Counted from the first letter of the stretch, positions 9,688-19,520 are shown. The stretch: 64,000 nucleotides of DNA from Desulfovibrio sp. ZJ209 (GCF_011039135.1 NZ_JAAKEJ010000002.1:310001-374000); one strand, 5' to 3'. Numbers and translations: made by a program. Notes: generated from the letters alone by a model not told the origin.

Positions 9688-9749
9688 AAATAGGTGCAAA
9701 CTTTTTTTTCGCGCAGGCGCACTAACTTCTACCGCAAGAAGGGACTCTC

Positions 9750-10742
9750 ATGGGCAAGCTCTCACGGCTCCTCGTCCTGGCTCTGGTCATCCTGTTCCCC
9801 TCCACCATCTTCGCCGCTGGCTACACGCTGCGCTTCGCGCATGACGGCGCGCCGGACAGCGTCTATGCCCAGACCTACCGCAAGTTCGCGGAACTGGCCG
9901 ACAAATACACCGACGGCAAGGCCAAGGTGAAACTCTTTGAAAACGCCGTGCTCGGCGGCGACCGCGAAGTGACCGAATCCACCCAGCGCGGCGACCTCCA
10001 GATGGGCGGCTGCGGCACCTCCATCCTGAGCACCTTCTGGCCCTCGGCCGCGGCCTTCGACCTGCCCTTCATCATCGAGCCGGAAAAGAAGGCGGCGCTC
10101 TATGAGGCGCTGAACAACGGCGAGCTCGGCAAGTATGTCAACGACGAGCTCGGCAAGGTGGGCCTCGTGGCGCTGGTCTATGCCGACACGCCGCTGCGCA
10201 ACTATGTGACCAACAAGAAGCCCATCCCGGATCTCAAGTCCCTCAAGGGCGTCAAGATGCGCACCACGGCCTCGCCCGTGGACAACGCCACCGCCGAGGC
10301 GCTCAAGATGACGCCGTCGCCCATGGGCTTCGCCGAGGTGTATACCGCGCTCCAGCAGGGCACCATCGACGGCGAGCTTTTGAGCTTCGGCGACTACTAT
10401 TCCTCGCGCCGCGGCGATGTGGTCCACCACGCGCTGCCCACGCAGCACAGCTTCACGAGCATGGTGGGCGTCATCAACAAGCAGTATTTCGACTCGCTGC
10501 CGCCCGAGATCCAGGCCGGCCTCAAGAAGGCCGCCGTGGAGGCGAGCCTCTGGGGCCAGCAGCTCGTGGACCAGGTGGAGCAGGAAGGCCGCGCCGAGGG
10601 CGAGAAGAACAAGCTCGTCGTCTATCCCTTCCCGCCGGAGGAGCGCGCGCTCTTCGTCGAGGCCGTGCAGCCCGTGTATGAGAAGTATGTGCCCAACATC
10701 GACCCCAAGTTCCTTGAACTCCTGAAGGCCACCCAGAAGTAG
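9750..10742 (+). CDS. TRAP transporter substrate-binding protein (DctP family), probable isethionate carrier
   Basis: 330 residues with a Sec signal peptide ending near residue 22 (LVILFPSTIFAA) and a mature start YTLRFAHDG typical of DctP proteins. It binds a carboxylate or sulfonate in the periplasm and delivers it to the DctQM membrane unit encoded next. The conserved Arg region (LKGVKMRTTASPVDNATAEAL) matches the ligand-binding arginine area of the family. AAGAAGGGA precedes the ATG. Placement between the sigma-54 regulator and DctQM in the isl locus makes isethionate or a related sulfonate the best substrate guess; a C4-dicarboxylate is the fallback. Confidence 0.85.
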   Translation: MGKLSRLLVLALVILFPSTIFAAGYTLRFAHDGAPDSVYAQTYRKFAELADKYTDGKAKVKLFENAVLGGDREVTESTQRGDLQMGGCGTSILSTFWPSAAAFDLPFIIEPEKKAALYEALNNGELGKYVNDELGKVGLVALVYADTPLRNYVTNKKPIPDLKSLKGVKMRTTASPVDNATAEALKMTPSPMGFAEVYTALQQGTIDGELLSFGDYYSSRRGDVVHHALPTQHSFTSMVGVINKQYFDSLPPEIQAGLKKAAVEASLWGQQLVDQVEQEGRAEGEKNKLVVYPFPPEERALFVEAVQPVYEKYVPNIDPKFLELLKATQK

Positions 10743-10756
10743 CGGCATGACACGGG

Positions 10757-10789
10757 GCGGGGTTCGGAGCTGTTCCGGGCCCCGCTTTT
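10757..10789 (+). terminator. Intercistronic attenuator between the TRAP binding protein and membrane genes
   Basis: GCGGGGTTCGGA pairs with TCCGGGCCCCGC (12 bp, including two G-U pairs) and TTTT follows. It lies between the DctP stop and the DctQM start. Partial termination here would give more binding protein than membrane component. Confidence 0.55.
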
Positions 10790-10817
10790 CGCGGCACAAC
10801 CCACAGGCGGAAGAACC

Positions 10818-12659
10818 ATGAATGCTCTCGTGACCTGGCTGGATGACAACCTGGAAAAGCCCTTCCTTGTCATCGGGCTGCTCACGGCCATCGCGCTCAT
10901 CACCTGGCAGGTCCTGTTCCGCTATGTCTTTTCGGGCATCTTCGGCATGGAGGGCAACACCGCCTGGGCCGAGGAACTCTCGCTCATGTGCTTCATCTGG
11001 TGCTCGTATCTCGCCGTGCCCATCGCCATCAAGAAGCGCGACAACCTCGCGGTGACGGCCCTCGTGGAGCGTTTCGGCGAGCGCGGCAAGGGGATTTTCT
11101 GGATCATCGACGAGGGCGCATTCCTCGTGCTGTGCGTGGTGGTCATCTGGCTCGCTATAGAAACCATCGCCATGCAGATGCGCTACCCGCAGTACACCGC
11201 CGCCATCCACCTGCCCTTCTGGGTGTGTTATCTCTCGCTGCCCATCAGCTTCGGCCTCATGGCCCTGCGCCTGCTCCAGAACCTTTGGCGCCAGATGCGG
11301 CAATGCGGCGCGCTCGACACGCTCATCGGCTTCGGCGTGCTCGGCCTGCTCGCGGTGCCCATCTTCCTCGGGCTGGACGTGAACACGGCCATCGTGCTCA
11401 TGGTGAGCCTCGTCATCTTTCTCATGCTCGGCATCCCCATCGCGGTGTGCCTCGCGCTCGCCGGCATCACGGCCATCGCCTTTTCCGGGGACCTGCCCTG
11501 GGGCACGGTGGCGCAGGTGGCGTATTCCTCGCTCAACTCCTTCCCCTTCCTCGCCATCTACTTCTTCATCGCCGCGGGCATCATGATGGGCGTTGGGGGC
11601 ATCAGCAAGCAGCTGTTCGAGCTGGCCGACGAGATCGTGGGCGGCATGTACGGCGGCATCGCCATCGCCACCATCCTGACCTGCATGTTCTTCGCGGCCA
11701 TCAGCGGCTCCGGGCCGGCCACGGTGGCGGCCATCGGCATGCTCACCATCCCGGCCATGGTGGAGCGCGGCTACGGCAAGGTCTTTTCGGCCACCATCGT
11801 GGCCTGTGCGGGCATCATCGGCGTGCTCATCCCGCCGAGCAATCCCTTCATCGTGTACGGCGTGCTCGCCAAGGTCTCCATCGGCAAGCTCTTCATGGCC
11901 GGCATCCTGCCGGGCGTGCTCACCGGCGGCGCGCTCATGGTCTACAGCTATTTCTACTGCCGCAAGAAGGGCTGGCGCGGCACCGGGCGCCCCTTCAGCT
12001 GGCGCCGGCTTCTGGCCTGCATCAACAACGCCAAGTGGGGCCTGATGGTGCCGGTCATCATTCTCGGCGGCATCTACGGCGGCGTGATGACCCCCACGGA
12101 ATCGGCCGCCATCGCCGCGGCCTACGGCCTCATCGTCGGCATCTTCGTCTACAAGGGCATCAACCGCAAGAACTTCATCCCGCTCATGGTGGACTGCGGC
12201 GTCACGAGCGCCGTGGTCATCATGCTCCAGGCCATGGCCGGCATTTTCGGCTATGTGGTCGCCATCGAGTCCATCCCGCAGCAGATCGCCCACCTCATGC
12301 TCGGCATCTCGGACAACATGTGGGTCATCCTGGTCATCATCAACCTCTTCCTGCTCTTCATCGGCACCTTCATGGAGCCGGCGCCGGCCACCATCATCCT
12401 CACGCCCATCCTCGTGCCCATCATGGTGGGCCTCGGCATGGACCCCATCCACTTCGGCGTCATCATGACCCTCAACCTGGCCATCGCCTTCGTGACGCCG
12501 CCCGTCGGGCCCAACCTCTTCGTGGCGAGCAGCGTGAGCGGCTGCGGCCTCGGGCCCATGAGCCGCGAGGTGGTGCCCATGCTCCTCGTATTGCTCGTCG
12601 TGCTCGTGCTTGTCTGCCTGTTCCCGTCCATCAGCCTCGTGCTGACACAGAACATGTAG
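10818..12659 (+). CDS. Fused TRAP transporter DctQM membrane protein
   Basis: 613 residues. Residues 1 to about 165 are the small DctQ unit (four predicted membrane helices, NTAWAEELSLMCFIWCSYLA region). About 170-613 is the large DctM unit with the LGIPIAVCLALAG, GPATVAAIGML and GVLIPPSNPFIVYG segments typical of the ion-coupled transporter. Fused QM proteins are common in this bacterial group. It works with the upstream DctP protein to import its ligand with Na+. GGCGGAAGAACC precedes the ATG. The Fe-alcohol dehydrogenase gene follows after a hairpin. Confidence 0.88.
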   Translation: MNALVTWLDDNLEKPFLVIGLLTAIALITWQVLFRYVFSGIFGMEGNTAWAEELSLMCFIWCSYLAVPIAIKKRDNLAVTALVERFGERGKGIFWIIDEGAFLVLCVVVIWLAIETIAMQMRYPQYTAAIHLPFWVCYLSLPISFGLMALRLLQNLWRQMRQCGALDTLIGFGVLGLLAVPIFLGLDVNTAIVLMVSLVIFLMLGIPIAVCLALAGITAIAFSGDLPWGTVAQVAYSSLNSFPFLAIYFFIAAGIMMGVGGISKQLFELADEIVGGMYGGIAIATILTCMFFAAISGSGPATVAAIGMLTIPAMVERGYGKVFSATIVACAGIIGVLIPPSNPFIVYGVLAKVSIGKLFMAGILPGVLTGGALMVYSYFYCRKKGWRGTGRPFSWRRLLACINNAKWGLMVPVIILGGIYGGVMTPTESAAIAAAYGLIVGIFVYKGINRKNFIPLMVDCGVTSAVVIMLQAMAGIFGYVVAIESIPQQIAHLMLGISDNMWVILVIINLFLLFIGTFMEPAPATIILTPILVPIMVGLGMDPIHFGVIMTLNLAIAFVTPPVGPNLFVASSVSGCGLGPMSREVVPMLLVLLVVLVLVCLFPSISLVLTQNM

Positions 12660-12674
12660 CTTCGATCCACACGC

Positions 12675-12704
12675 GGGCGCTCCCGGCCAGCGGGGGCGCC
12701 CTTT
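12675..12704 (+). terminator. Hairpin after the TRAP genes
   Basis: GGGCGCTCCC pairs with GGGGGCGCCC (one G-U) around a 7-base loop, followed by TTT. It may end or reduce transcription before the dehydrogenase gene. Confidence 0.45.
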
Positions 12705-12746
12705 GACCTGGGCGCGCCCTTGCGCGTCCCGCCCGGGGAGACCGCG

Positions 12747-13901
12747 ATGAATTTCACCTTCATGCAGAAAGTCAGGATCTGGGAAGAACCGGGCGCCCTC
12801 GACAGGCTCGGCGAACTCATGCGCGAGCTCGGCTACGCCAAGGCCCTGCTCGTGTGCGACCCGGGCATCGTGAGCCTGGGCATGGCCGACCGGGCGCTTG
12901 CCGCCATCGGCAAGGAAGGCCTGGGCGCCGTGCTCTATGACAAGGTGCGCCCCGACCCAGCGGCGGACATCATCGACGCCGGCGCGGAACTCTGCCGCGC
13001 CGAGGCGTGCGACTGCGTCATCGCCGTGGGCGGGGGCAGCTCCATCGACGTGGGCAAGGGCGTGAACATCCTGCGCTCGAACCCGGGGCATATCCTCGAC
13101 TACGCCACGGCAAGCCGGGCCATGGCGCCCTCGCCGGGCCTTGTGGCCGTGCCCACCACGGCCGGCACGGGCAGCGAGCTCTCCAACGGGCTCATTGTCA
13201 CCGACCCGGCGAGCGGCGTGAAGGTGCCCATCCTCGCGGTCAACGGCATGGCCGAATACGCCGTGCTGGACGCGGCGCTCACCCTCGGGCTGCCCCCGTC
13301 CATCACCGCGCTCACCGGCCTCGACGTGTTCTCGCATGTCTGCGAGTCCTACATGTCGCGCTTCGCCTGCGAGCTCACCGACATCGTGTGCGAAAAGGCC
13401 ATGGCCGACGTGGTGGCCTATCTTCCCCCGGCTGTGGCCGACGGCCGGGACATGGAGGTGCGCAGGCGCATGCTTGCGCTTGCCAGCATCGGCGGCTGGA
13501 TGCTGGCCTGCGCCTCGGCGCACATCGGCCATTCCTTCGCCCATGTGCTCGGCGCCAAGCATCACCTGCCGCACGGGCTCGCCTGCGCATGGAGCCTGCC
13601 TGTGGTGTTCGACTTCCTCGCCGAGGCGGAGCCCGCCAAGATCCGCCGGGTGGGCGAGATCCTGGGCGCGCGCTTCGACGGGCGCGAAAGCGCCCTGGCC
13701 GTGGCGGAAAAGACCGGGGCGGCCTACCGCGCCTTCTGCGCGGGCCTCGGCGTGACGCCGCCGTCGCTTGGGCCGCTCACCGAGGCCGACCTCCTCGCCA
13801 CGGCGGAAGCCATCGCCGGCGAGCCGCTGGCCGCCATCTGCCCGCGCGTGGCAAAGGCGCGGGACATCCATCCGCTCCTGGCGCGCCTGTACGGCCTGTG
13901 A
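12747..13901 (+). CDS. Iron-containing alcohol dehydrogenase, possible sulfoacetaldehyde reductase
   Basis: 384 residues from the ATG at 12747, which has GGGGAGAC upstream; an upstream start nine codons earlier lacks one. It shows the group III Fe-ADH layout: nucleotide-binding GGGSSIDVGKG, then GTGSELSNG, and the metal site from D193 plus the His of GHSFAHVLGAKHHLPHG. Such enzymes reduce aldehydes with NAD(P)H. In Bilophila the Fe-ADH SarD reduces sulfoacetaldehyde to isethionate, which would feed IslA. No taurine:pyruvate aminotransferase gene is present here, so a supply from taurine is not shown. Acetaldehyde reduction to ethanol is an equally reasonable role. It lies 87 bp after DctQM in the same direction. 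Confidence 0.72.
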   Translation: MNFTFMQKVRIWEEPGALDRLGELMRELGYAKALLVCDPGIVSLGMADRALAAIGKEGLGAVLYDKVRPDPAADIIDAGAELCRAEACDCVIAVGGGSSIDVGKGVNILRSNPGHILDYATASRAMAPSPGLVAVPTTAGTGSELSNGLIVTDPASGVKVPILAVNGMAEYAVLDAALTLGLPPSITALTGLDVFSHVCESYMSRFACELTDIVCEKAMADVVAYLPPAVADGRDMEVRRRMLALASIGGWMLACASAHIGHSFAHVLGAKHHLPHGLACAWSLPVVFDFLAEAEPAKIRRVGEILGARFDGRESALAVAEKTGAAYRAFCAGLGVTPPSLGPLTEADLLATAEAIAGEPLAAICPRVAKARDIHPLLARLYGL

Positions 13902-13983
13902 GCCGTTGTTCCGGGGAATTTGGGGGACTTCAACCAACTGGCCAGGCCAGCTGGCCAAACCACCTGAGGAGGGAGAGGGAGGC

Positions 13984-15522
13984 ATGAAAAAACTCTGCAC
14001 ACTGCTGCTCGCCGCGGGCATCCTGCTCGGCGCCGCGGGGGCTGCGCGGGCGGTGGACTTCACGGCCCAGGGCACCTGGTTCTTCGGCTTCACCACCTGG
14101 GAGCCGAGCCTCGTCCACAAGACGCGCGACGGCAACAAGGTGACGAAGGACCTGCGCGACAAGTTCGAGGCCAAGCAGCGCATCCGCCTGCAACTGGAGG
14201 CCGCGGTTTCCGAGGCCCTTTCCGGCACCTTGCAGATCCAGATCGGCAACAATTCCTGGGGCAAGGCCGACGAGCCGCAGGGCGGCGCGGCCCTCGGCGC
14301 GGACGGCAAGATCATCAAGGTGCGCCGCGCCTTCATCGACTGGACGCCGCCGGACTTCGACCTCAAGGTGCGCATGGGGCTCTTGCCCGTGTCGCTGCCC
14401 AACAAGGCGGGCGGCACGGCCATCATGGAGACCCAGGTGGCGGGCGTTTCGGCCGCATACCAGTTCACCGAGAATGTGGGCCTCACCGCCATGTGGATGC
14501 GCCCCTTCAATGACAACTTCAAGGGCGGCCACGAGGGCAGCCGGGACAACTATCTCGACAACATGGACCTCTTCACCCTCATCCTGCCGCTGACCTTCGA
14601 CGGCTTCGAGGTCACGCCGTGGGTGATGTACGGCATGAAGGGCAAGAACACCCTCTTCCCGGACAAGGAGGCCGACCTCACCACCTACGGCGACGACGGC
14701 AACATGCCGTACACGCTCTATCCCTCGCCGGGCATCAACAACTTCCTCGGCACCTACCGCGACGGCAGCACGGGCAAGGCCTACGGCAGCGTGTTCTGGG
14801 CCGGCCTGCCCTTCCAGATAACGGCCTTTGACCCGCTGAACATCGAGGTCGACCTCAACTACGGCTATATCGAGGCCATGGGCCGTTACGACGCCATCAA
14901 GTACGACGGCGCCACGCCCGTCGCCAGGCGCTCGAGCACGGAGCGCCTGGGCTGGCTCGCCAAGGCCCTTGTGGAATACAAGATGGACTGGGGCGTGCCC
15001 GGCATCTTCGGCTGGTACGGCTCCGGCGACGACGGCAACCCGAAGAACGGCTCCGAGCGGCTGCCCACCATCGTGGGCTATGGTAACTTCACCTCCTTCA
15101 TGGGCGACGGCAACACGGCCTGGGCCTGGCAGGACTATGACACCACCTATTCCGGCACCTGGGGCGTGGGCCTGCAGGTGCGCGACGTGAGCTTCGTGGA
15201 AGACCTCACCCACACGCTGCGCGTGGCGTGGTGGGGCGGCACCAACAGCCCCAGCATGGTCAAGTACATGGATACCGCCTACGCCTGGAAAGACGGCGTG
15301 CGCGAGTTCGAGGGGCCCTACCTCACCACCGAGGACGGCCTCCTGGAAGTGAACTTCATCAACAACTACAAGATGTACGACAACTTCAACATCAACCTCG
15401 AGCTCGGCTACATCGCCAACTTCATGGACAACGACACATGGAAGAAGGCGGGCAGGAAGGACAGCTCCTTCGAAAAGCAGGACGCCTGGAAGGCCCAGCT
15501 CGTCTTCGCCTACACCTTCTAG
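13984..15522 (+). CDS. Outer-membrane homotrimeric porin, Desulfovibrio type
   Basis: 512 residues with a signal peptide (LCTLLLAAGILLGAAGAARA) and then amphipathic beta strands throughout, ending in an aromatic C-terminal strand (AQLVFAYTF) as needed for BAM insertion. The FEAKQRIRLQLEAAVSEAL and GKIIKVRRAFIDW segments match the porin family abundant in Desulfovibrio outer membranes. A strong GGAGGGAGAGGGA site precedes the ATG. Being last in the isl/TRAP gene row, it may give sulfonates access to the periplasm. A strong hairpin follows. A second, related porin lies at 56069-57625. Confidence 0.83.
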   Translation: MKKLCTLLLAAGILLGAAGAARAVDFTAQGTWFFGFTTWEPSLVHKTRDGNKVTKDLRDKFEAKQRIRLQLEAAVSEALSGTLQIQIGNNSWGKADEPQGGAALGADGKIIKVRRAFIDWTPPDFDLKVRMGLLPVSLPNKAGGTAIMETQVAGVSAAYQFTENVGLTAMWMRPFNDNFKGGHEGSRDNYLDNMDLFTLILPLTFDGFEVTPWVMYGMKGKNTLFPDKEADLTTYGDDGNMPYTLYPSPGINNFLGTYRDGSTGKAYGSVFWAGLPFQITAFDPLNIEVDLNYGYIEAMGRYDAIKYDGATPVARRSSTERLGWLAKALVEYKMDWGVPGIFGWYGSGDDGNPKNGSERLPTIVGYGNFTSFMGDGNTAWAWQDYDTTYSGTWGVGLQVRDVSFVEDLTHTLRVAWWGGTNSPSMVKYMDTAYAWKDGVREFEGPYLTTEDGLLEVNFINNYKMYDNFNINLELGYIANFMDNDTWKKAGRKDSSFEKQDAWKAQLVFAYTF

Positions 15523-15579
15523 GCAGGGACACGCCTCCCGGGCGCGGAGGCCCCGAAAGGCGGTGAGGCGCCAGAAAAA

Positions 15580-15604
15580 AGAAGGGGGAAAAACTCCCCC
15601 TTCT
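15580..15604. terminator. Bidirectional terminator between the porin and the nitrate operon
   Basis: AGAAGGGGGA pairs perfectly with TCCCCCTTCT around a 5-base loop. On the minus strand it is followed by TTTTTT, ideal for ending the operon that stops at 15633. On the plus strand the tail is only CTCTGCTTTCG. Confidence 0.75.
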
Positions 15605-15632
15605 CTGCTTTCGTTGCGTTCGCGGCCGCCGC

Positions 15633-16703
15633 TTACGACTGCCTTGGCCCCACAAGCAGGAGCCGCGCCCGGGAAACGAGCATGCCCAGAAAGGTGGCCC
15701 CCCACGCGATGAGGGCCACATAGAGGAACCAGCGCGGGATGACCATGAGCCAGCCGAAGTGGAGCGCCTCGGAGAAGGTGGCCGTGCAGGCGGTGTACAT
15801 GCCCATGGGGAAGACCATGCCCCAGAAGGCCGGCACATAGCTGAAGGGATAGCAGCGCACCGCATGCCGCCAGAGGCCGAGCAGGAGCAGCATGGGCACC
15901 CACCAGGAGGCCGTGGCCCAGGTGAGCAGGGTCGTGCCCTTGATGTAGGGCATGAAGTGGTCGAGCATGGGGCAGGCGCCGTTCTTCAGGATAAGCGTCG
16001 CCCCGGCGAGGGTGGAGATGGCCACGGCGCCGGCATTGATCCAGTAGGTGGGGTCGAGCTCGGCCGGCTCCATCGTGGCGAAGCAGAAGCGGAAAAAGAT
16101 GACCGTGATGACGAAGATGTAGAGCATCACGCCCAGGAGAAAGAGCGCGCAGAGAAGGAAAAACGCGATGTCGAGGTCCCAGCCCACCTTGTCGGCGATG
16201 GTCGCGCCGAGGATGACGATGGACTGGGTCGACACGGTGGCCACCAGCCAGGCGCCGTTGATGCCCTTGGCAAGCGGCGGCTTCTCCTCCACGGTGAAGA
16301 TGGCGTAGAACACGCCCCAGAGGATGAACACCCAGCAGCCGACGCCGAGCCAGAAAAGCGCGTGCGCGTACTCGATATTCTGCGCGAGCACCGCATACTG
16401 GTTGCCGAGGATGCAGGTGCCGGCCACGATGGTCAGGAAGCCCGGGCCCGAGGCGTGGCCGCGGAAATCGGCCACCATGCGCCGCGGAAAGCGCACGAGC
16501 TTGAGGAGGTAGAGCGGCCAGAGCGTAACGAACATGGCGATGTTGATCCAGAACAGGGCCGTGGCCCCGTCCGGGAAGCCCAAGAGGTGCAGCGCCACGG
16601 AAACGATGCCCGTGGACATGACCATGGCGAAGTTGGCCGAGGCCAGGTTTTCGTTGAGCGACCAGAAACGGCCGCCGAAAGTGCCGGCATCAGAGGTTTT
16701 CAT
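15633..16703 (-). CDS. TDT family transporter / SLAC1-TehA-type anion channel
   Basis: 356 residues with about ten hydrophobic helices, beginning [21 protein letters not shown], which fits the tellurite-resistance/dicarboxylate transporter (TDT) family that includes TehA, Mae1, the SSU1 sulfite pump and the SLAC1 anion channel. The start overlaps the end of narI by 14 bases and has CGGAGGCGCT upstream, so it is the last gene of the formate-nitrate operon. No NarK-type nitrate/nitrite transporter appears in the window, so this protein may pass nitrate in or nitrite out. SLAC1-type channels conduct nitrate, which makes this plausible but unproven. Sulfite export is the main alternative, given SSU1 relatives and the sulfite made by IslA. 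Confidence 0.75.
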   Translation of the reverse strand: MKTSDAGTFGGRFWSLNENLASANFAMVMSTGIVSVALHLLGFPDGATALFWINIAMFVTLWPLYLLKLVRFPRRMVADFRGHASGPGFLTIVAGTCILGNQYAVLAQNIEYAHALFWLGVGCWVFILWGVFYAIFTVEEKPPLAKGINGAWLVATVSTQSIVILGATIADKVGWDLDIAFFLLCALFLLGVMLYIFVITVIFFRFCFATMEPAELDPTYWINAGAVAISTLAGATLILKNGACPMLDHFMPYIKGTTLLTWATASWWVPMLLLLGLWRHAVRCYPFSYVPAFWGMVFPMGMYTACTATFSEALHFGWLMVIPRWFLYVALIAWGATFLGMLVSRARLLLVGPRQS

Positions 16704-17355
16704 AGCGCCTCCGGTAGACGATGAAGGGCCGGGCGAACCACGTCACAGGCAGGCTGAAGAAGTGGACGAGCCTGCTGAACGGCGCCATGGCGAAGATGGC
16801 GAGGCCGCTTATGACATGCAGCTGCATGAACCACGGCACTTCGCGCATCAGGGCCGGGTCGGGCTGGCAGGTGATGACGCCGCGCGCCCAGGCGCCGATG
16901 ATGGGCAGCACGTTTTCGTGCGCCGTATAGTCCTGGTAGCCGCCGGTGCAGGCCTGGAGCAGGATGAACAGCAGCACCACAATGTCCATGGGCACGGTGC
17001 TCGCCCGGACATTGCGATTGCAAAGGCGCCGCAACAGCAGGATGCCGCCCCCGGCGAAGACGCAGGGCGCGAGGATCTTGCCGAAAAAGGTCGCCACCTC
17101 AAAATGCACCTGCCCGGCGAAGCCCACCATGCGCAAGAGCGCCACCGGCAAAAGCAGCCCCACCACATGGCCGAAAAAGGTGAAGATGATGGCGTAATGG
17201 AAGAGGAAGGAGCCGGCCACGAGGGACTTCTTGGCAAAAAGGTTGCTCGAGCGCGCGTTCCATTCGCCCGGGGTCGCCACATAGCGGAAGATGAGCCCGG
17301 CAGTGAACAGCGTCAGGCACACATAGGGGTAGACGCCGAAAAGCAGGAGATCCAT
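16690..17355 (-). CDS. narI: Respiratory nitrate reductase gamma subunit (cytochrome b)
   Basis: 221 residues, about five membrane helices, with His residues placed as heme b ligands in the family (the [15 protein letters not shown] helix, and the later [13 protein letters not shown] and FSRLVHFF helices). NarI oxidises quinol in the membrane and passes electrons to NarH. It lacks a signal peptide, as expected. AAAGGAG precedes the ATG. It follows narJ by 24 bp. Confidence 0.9.
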   Translation of the reverse strand: MDLLLFGVYPYVCLTLFTAGLIFRYVATPGEWNARSSNLFAKKSLVAGSFLFHYAIIFTFFGHVVGLLLPVALLRMVGFAGQVHFEVATFFGKILAPCVFAGGGILLLRRLCNRNVRASTVPMDIVVLLFILLQACTGGYQDYTAHENVLPIIGAWARGVITCQPDPALMREVPWFMQLHVISGLAIFAMAPFSRLVHFFSLPVTWFARPFIVYRRRYENL

Positions 17356-17379
17356 GGTATATGCTCCTTTATGATCGCT

Positions 17380-18009
17380 CTAGACAAATCGTTCCGTATC
17401 CATGGCCGGATGCGTTGCCGGGTTGAACTCCGGCTCCGGCGCGGCCATGGGCCGGCGCGTGGGGTCATGCGCGCGCGGCTTGAAGCGCTCCGGCCAGTCG
17501 CGGCGCAGGCCCTTGAGCGCGAGCCCCACCAGCGGCGCCTGCGCGCAGTCGAGCTCGGCAAGCCGCTTCTCGAGGGCCGCGAGCTCGGGCCCGAAACCGT
17601 CGAGCAGGGCTTCCGCCGCCCAGTCCTCGCACGCGGAGAGGAATTCCAGCACGCGCGGCAGATAGTCCGGGAAGCTCCCGGGCAGCGGCTCGAAGCCGGC
17701 CGTGCGGTAAAGCCCGTTCAGCGCGGCCATGGCCCTCCCCTGCCCGCGGTCATTGCCGTAACGGTGCCAGGCGAGATAGAGGCTCGCTGACGGGTCATGG
17801 TCGAAGACGCGCACGTATTCCTCCTGCGCGCCCTGCGGCCCCAGCGCCTCCAGCCTGTCCAGGAAGGCGCCGATCTCCGCCGCCTCCCCGCCCCCGAGAC
17901 TGGCCCGGATGTCCGCGCGCATCTTAGGGATGGCCGCGAAAAACGCCGCATCCGGGTATTCGAGCAGGCGCGAGATGCGCAAAAGCGCCGCGCGCTCCCC
18001 TGCCGTCAT
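17380..18009 (-). CDS. narJ: Nitrate reductase assembly chaperone
   Basis: 209 residues of the NarJ/TorD type: an all-alpha chaperone with LLEYPDAAF near the start and YVRVFDHDPSASLYLAWHR in the conserved core. It keeps NarG ready for molybdenum cofactor insertion and membrane docking, and is not part of the final enzyme. Its ATG overlaps the narH stop (ATGA), showing translational coupling. The C-terminal 40 residues are Pro-rich and low in complexity, which is common in this family. Confidence 0.88.
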   Translation of the reverse strand: MTAGERAALLRISRLLEYPDAAFFAAIPKMRADIRASLGGGEAAEIGAFLDRLEALGPQGAQEEYVRVFDHDPSASLYLAWHRYGNDRGQGRAMAALNGLYRTAGFEPLPGSFPDYLPRVLEFLSACEDWAAEALLDGFGPELAALEKRLAELDCAQAPLVGLALKGLRRDWPERFKPRAHDPTRRPMAAPEPEFNPATHPAMDTERFV

Positions 18010-19520
18010 GAGATCTCCTCCGGGAAGCCCACTGAGCCCTTGAAGGCCTGGAGGTCGCCCCCGCCAATCTCGCGGCGCACCGAGGGCACCACGAAGCGGT
18101 CCTCGAAGCGGGCGATGGCGAGCAGGCGGTACATGGCGCGCGCGTCGCCCGGCGTGAGGCCCAAGGCAGCCAGCGCGTCCGTGGCCGCGTTGGGGCGCCC
18201 CGGGTCGTCCGCCACGAAGGGGTTTTCCGCAAAGTCGTCCTCGGTGCCGGGCTCGTTGCCCGTTTCACCGGCGGCCGCGTTTTTCGCAAAGCGCTCCTCG
18301 CGCATGAAGTCGCGCATGGCGAGCAGCTTCTGCAATGCCTCGCGCACCGGCTTCTCGTCGCCGGCGGCGAGCAGGTTGGCGAGATAGCGCAGCGGGATGC
18401 GCATGTTGTCGAGGTCGCTTGCCGCGGCCACCCCGCCCGCGACCAGCGGGCTCAGCGGCGGGATATACCACACCATGGGCAGCGTGCGGAACTCCGGGTG
18501 CAGCGGCAGCGCGAGGCGCCACTGGCTCACGAGCTTGCGGATGGGCGAGCGCCTGGCCGCGTCCACGAACTGGTACGGGATGCCGTCCGCGAGGGCCTGC
18601 TTTTCCATCTCCGGGTCGTCCGGGTCCACAAAGACGGCGAGCTGCGCCTCGTAGACCTTTGCCGGGTCGGCGCAGGCCGCCGCCTCGCGCACCTTGTCAG
18701 CGTCGTAGAGCATCACGCCCACATAGCGGATGCGCCCCGGGCAGGACTGGGCGCAGAGGGTGGGTTCGCCCGCCTCGATGCGCGGATAGCAGAAGATGCA
18801 CTTTTCCGAGTGGTGGGTCTTCCAGTTGAGGTAGACCTTCTTGTAGGGGCAGGCCGTCATGCACATGCGCCAGCTGCGGCAGCGGCTCTGGTCCGCAAGC
18901 ACGATGCCGTCCTCGTCGCGCTTGTAGAGCGCGCCCGAGGGGCACGAGGCCACGCAGGCCGGGTGCAGGCAGTGCTCGCAGATGCGCGGCAAATGGAACA
19001 TGAAGACGCTCTGGTACTGGAGCCAGGCTTTCGCCTCCATGCCCTTGAAGTTCACGTCCTCGAGGCCGGTCACGTTGGCCCCGGCGAGGTCGTCCTCCCA
19101 GTTGGGGCCCCATTCCACCTTCATGGGTTCGCCGGTGATGGCCGAGCGCGGCCCCACCGCGGGCTGCACCTTGGAGGCCGGCGCCGTGGTGAGGTAGCGG
19201 TAATTGTAGTTCCAGGGCTCGTAATAGTCCTTGATGTCCGGGAGGTCCGGCTGGGCGAAGAGGCTCAGGAACTTCTTCATCTTGCCGCCGGCCCTGAGCT
19301 CGGGCTTGCCGTTCTTCACCGTCCAGCCGCCGTGGTAGCGCTCCTGGTTTTCCCACTGCGTGGGGTAGCCGATGCCGGGCTTGGTCTCCACATTGTTGAA
19401 CCAGATGTATTCCGAGCCCGCAGGAGTGGTCCACGCGTTCTTGCAGGGGATGGTGCAGGTGTGGCAGGCGAGGCACTTGTCGAGGTTCATCACCATCGCC
19501 ATCTGGGCTTTAATTTTCAT
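18006..19520 (-). CDS. narH: Respiratory nitrate reductase beta subunit (iron-sulfur)
   Basis: 504 residues. NarH relays electrons from NarI to NarG through four clusters. The motifs are CLACHTCTIPCKNAW near the N-terminus, CEHCLHPACVASCPSGA, and CRSWRMCMTACPYKK, where Trp replaces one Cys as in the [3Fe-4S] cluster of E. coli NarH, then CIFCYPRIEAGEPTLCAQSCP. The gene overlaps narG by 11 bases and narJ by 4. The C-terminal region has the family's IPPLSPL segment. Confidence 0.92.
   Translation of the reverse strand: MKIKAQMAMVMNLDKCLACHTCTIPCKNAWTTPAGSEYIWFNNVETKPGIGYPTQWENQERYHGGWTVKNGKPELRAGGKMKKFLSLFAQPDLPDIKDYYEPWNYNYRYLTTAPASKVQPAVGPRSAITGEPMKVEWGPNWEDDLAGANVTGLEDVNFKGMEAKAWLQYQSVFMFHLPRICEHCLHPACVASCPSGALYKRDEDGIVLADQSRCRSWRMCMTACPYKKVYLNWKTHHSEKCIFCYPRIEAGEPTLCAQSCPGRIRYVGVMLYDADKVREAAACADPAKVYEAQLAVFVDPDDPEMEKQALADGIPYQFVDAARRSPIRKLVSQWRLALPLHPEFRTLPMVWYIPPLSPLVAGGVAAASDLDNMRIPLRYLANLLAAGDEKPVREALQKLLAMRDFMREERFAKNAAAGETGNEPGTEDDFAENPFVADDPGRPNAATDALAALGLTPGDARAMYRLLAIARFEDRFVVPSVRREIGGGDLQAFKGSVGFPEEIS

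Noticed and set aside
9762-14549. 1595-codon open frame on the minus strand
   Set aside because: It is antisense to the TRAP, dehydrogenase and porin genes and rich in His/Arg/Glu/Asp, as expected from high-GC codons read on the opposite strand; no domain is recognisable.
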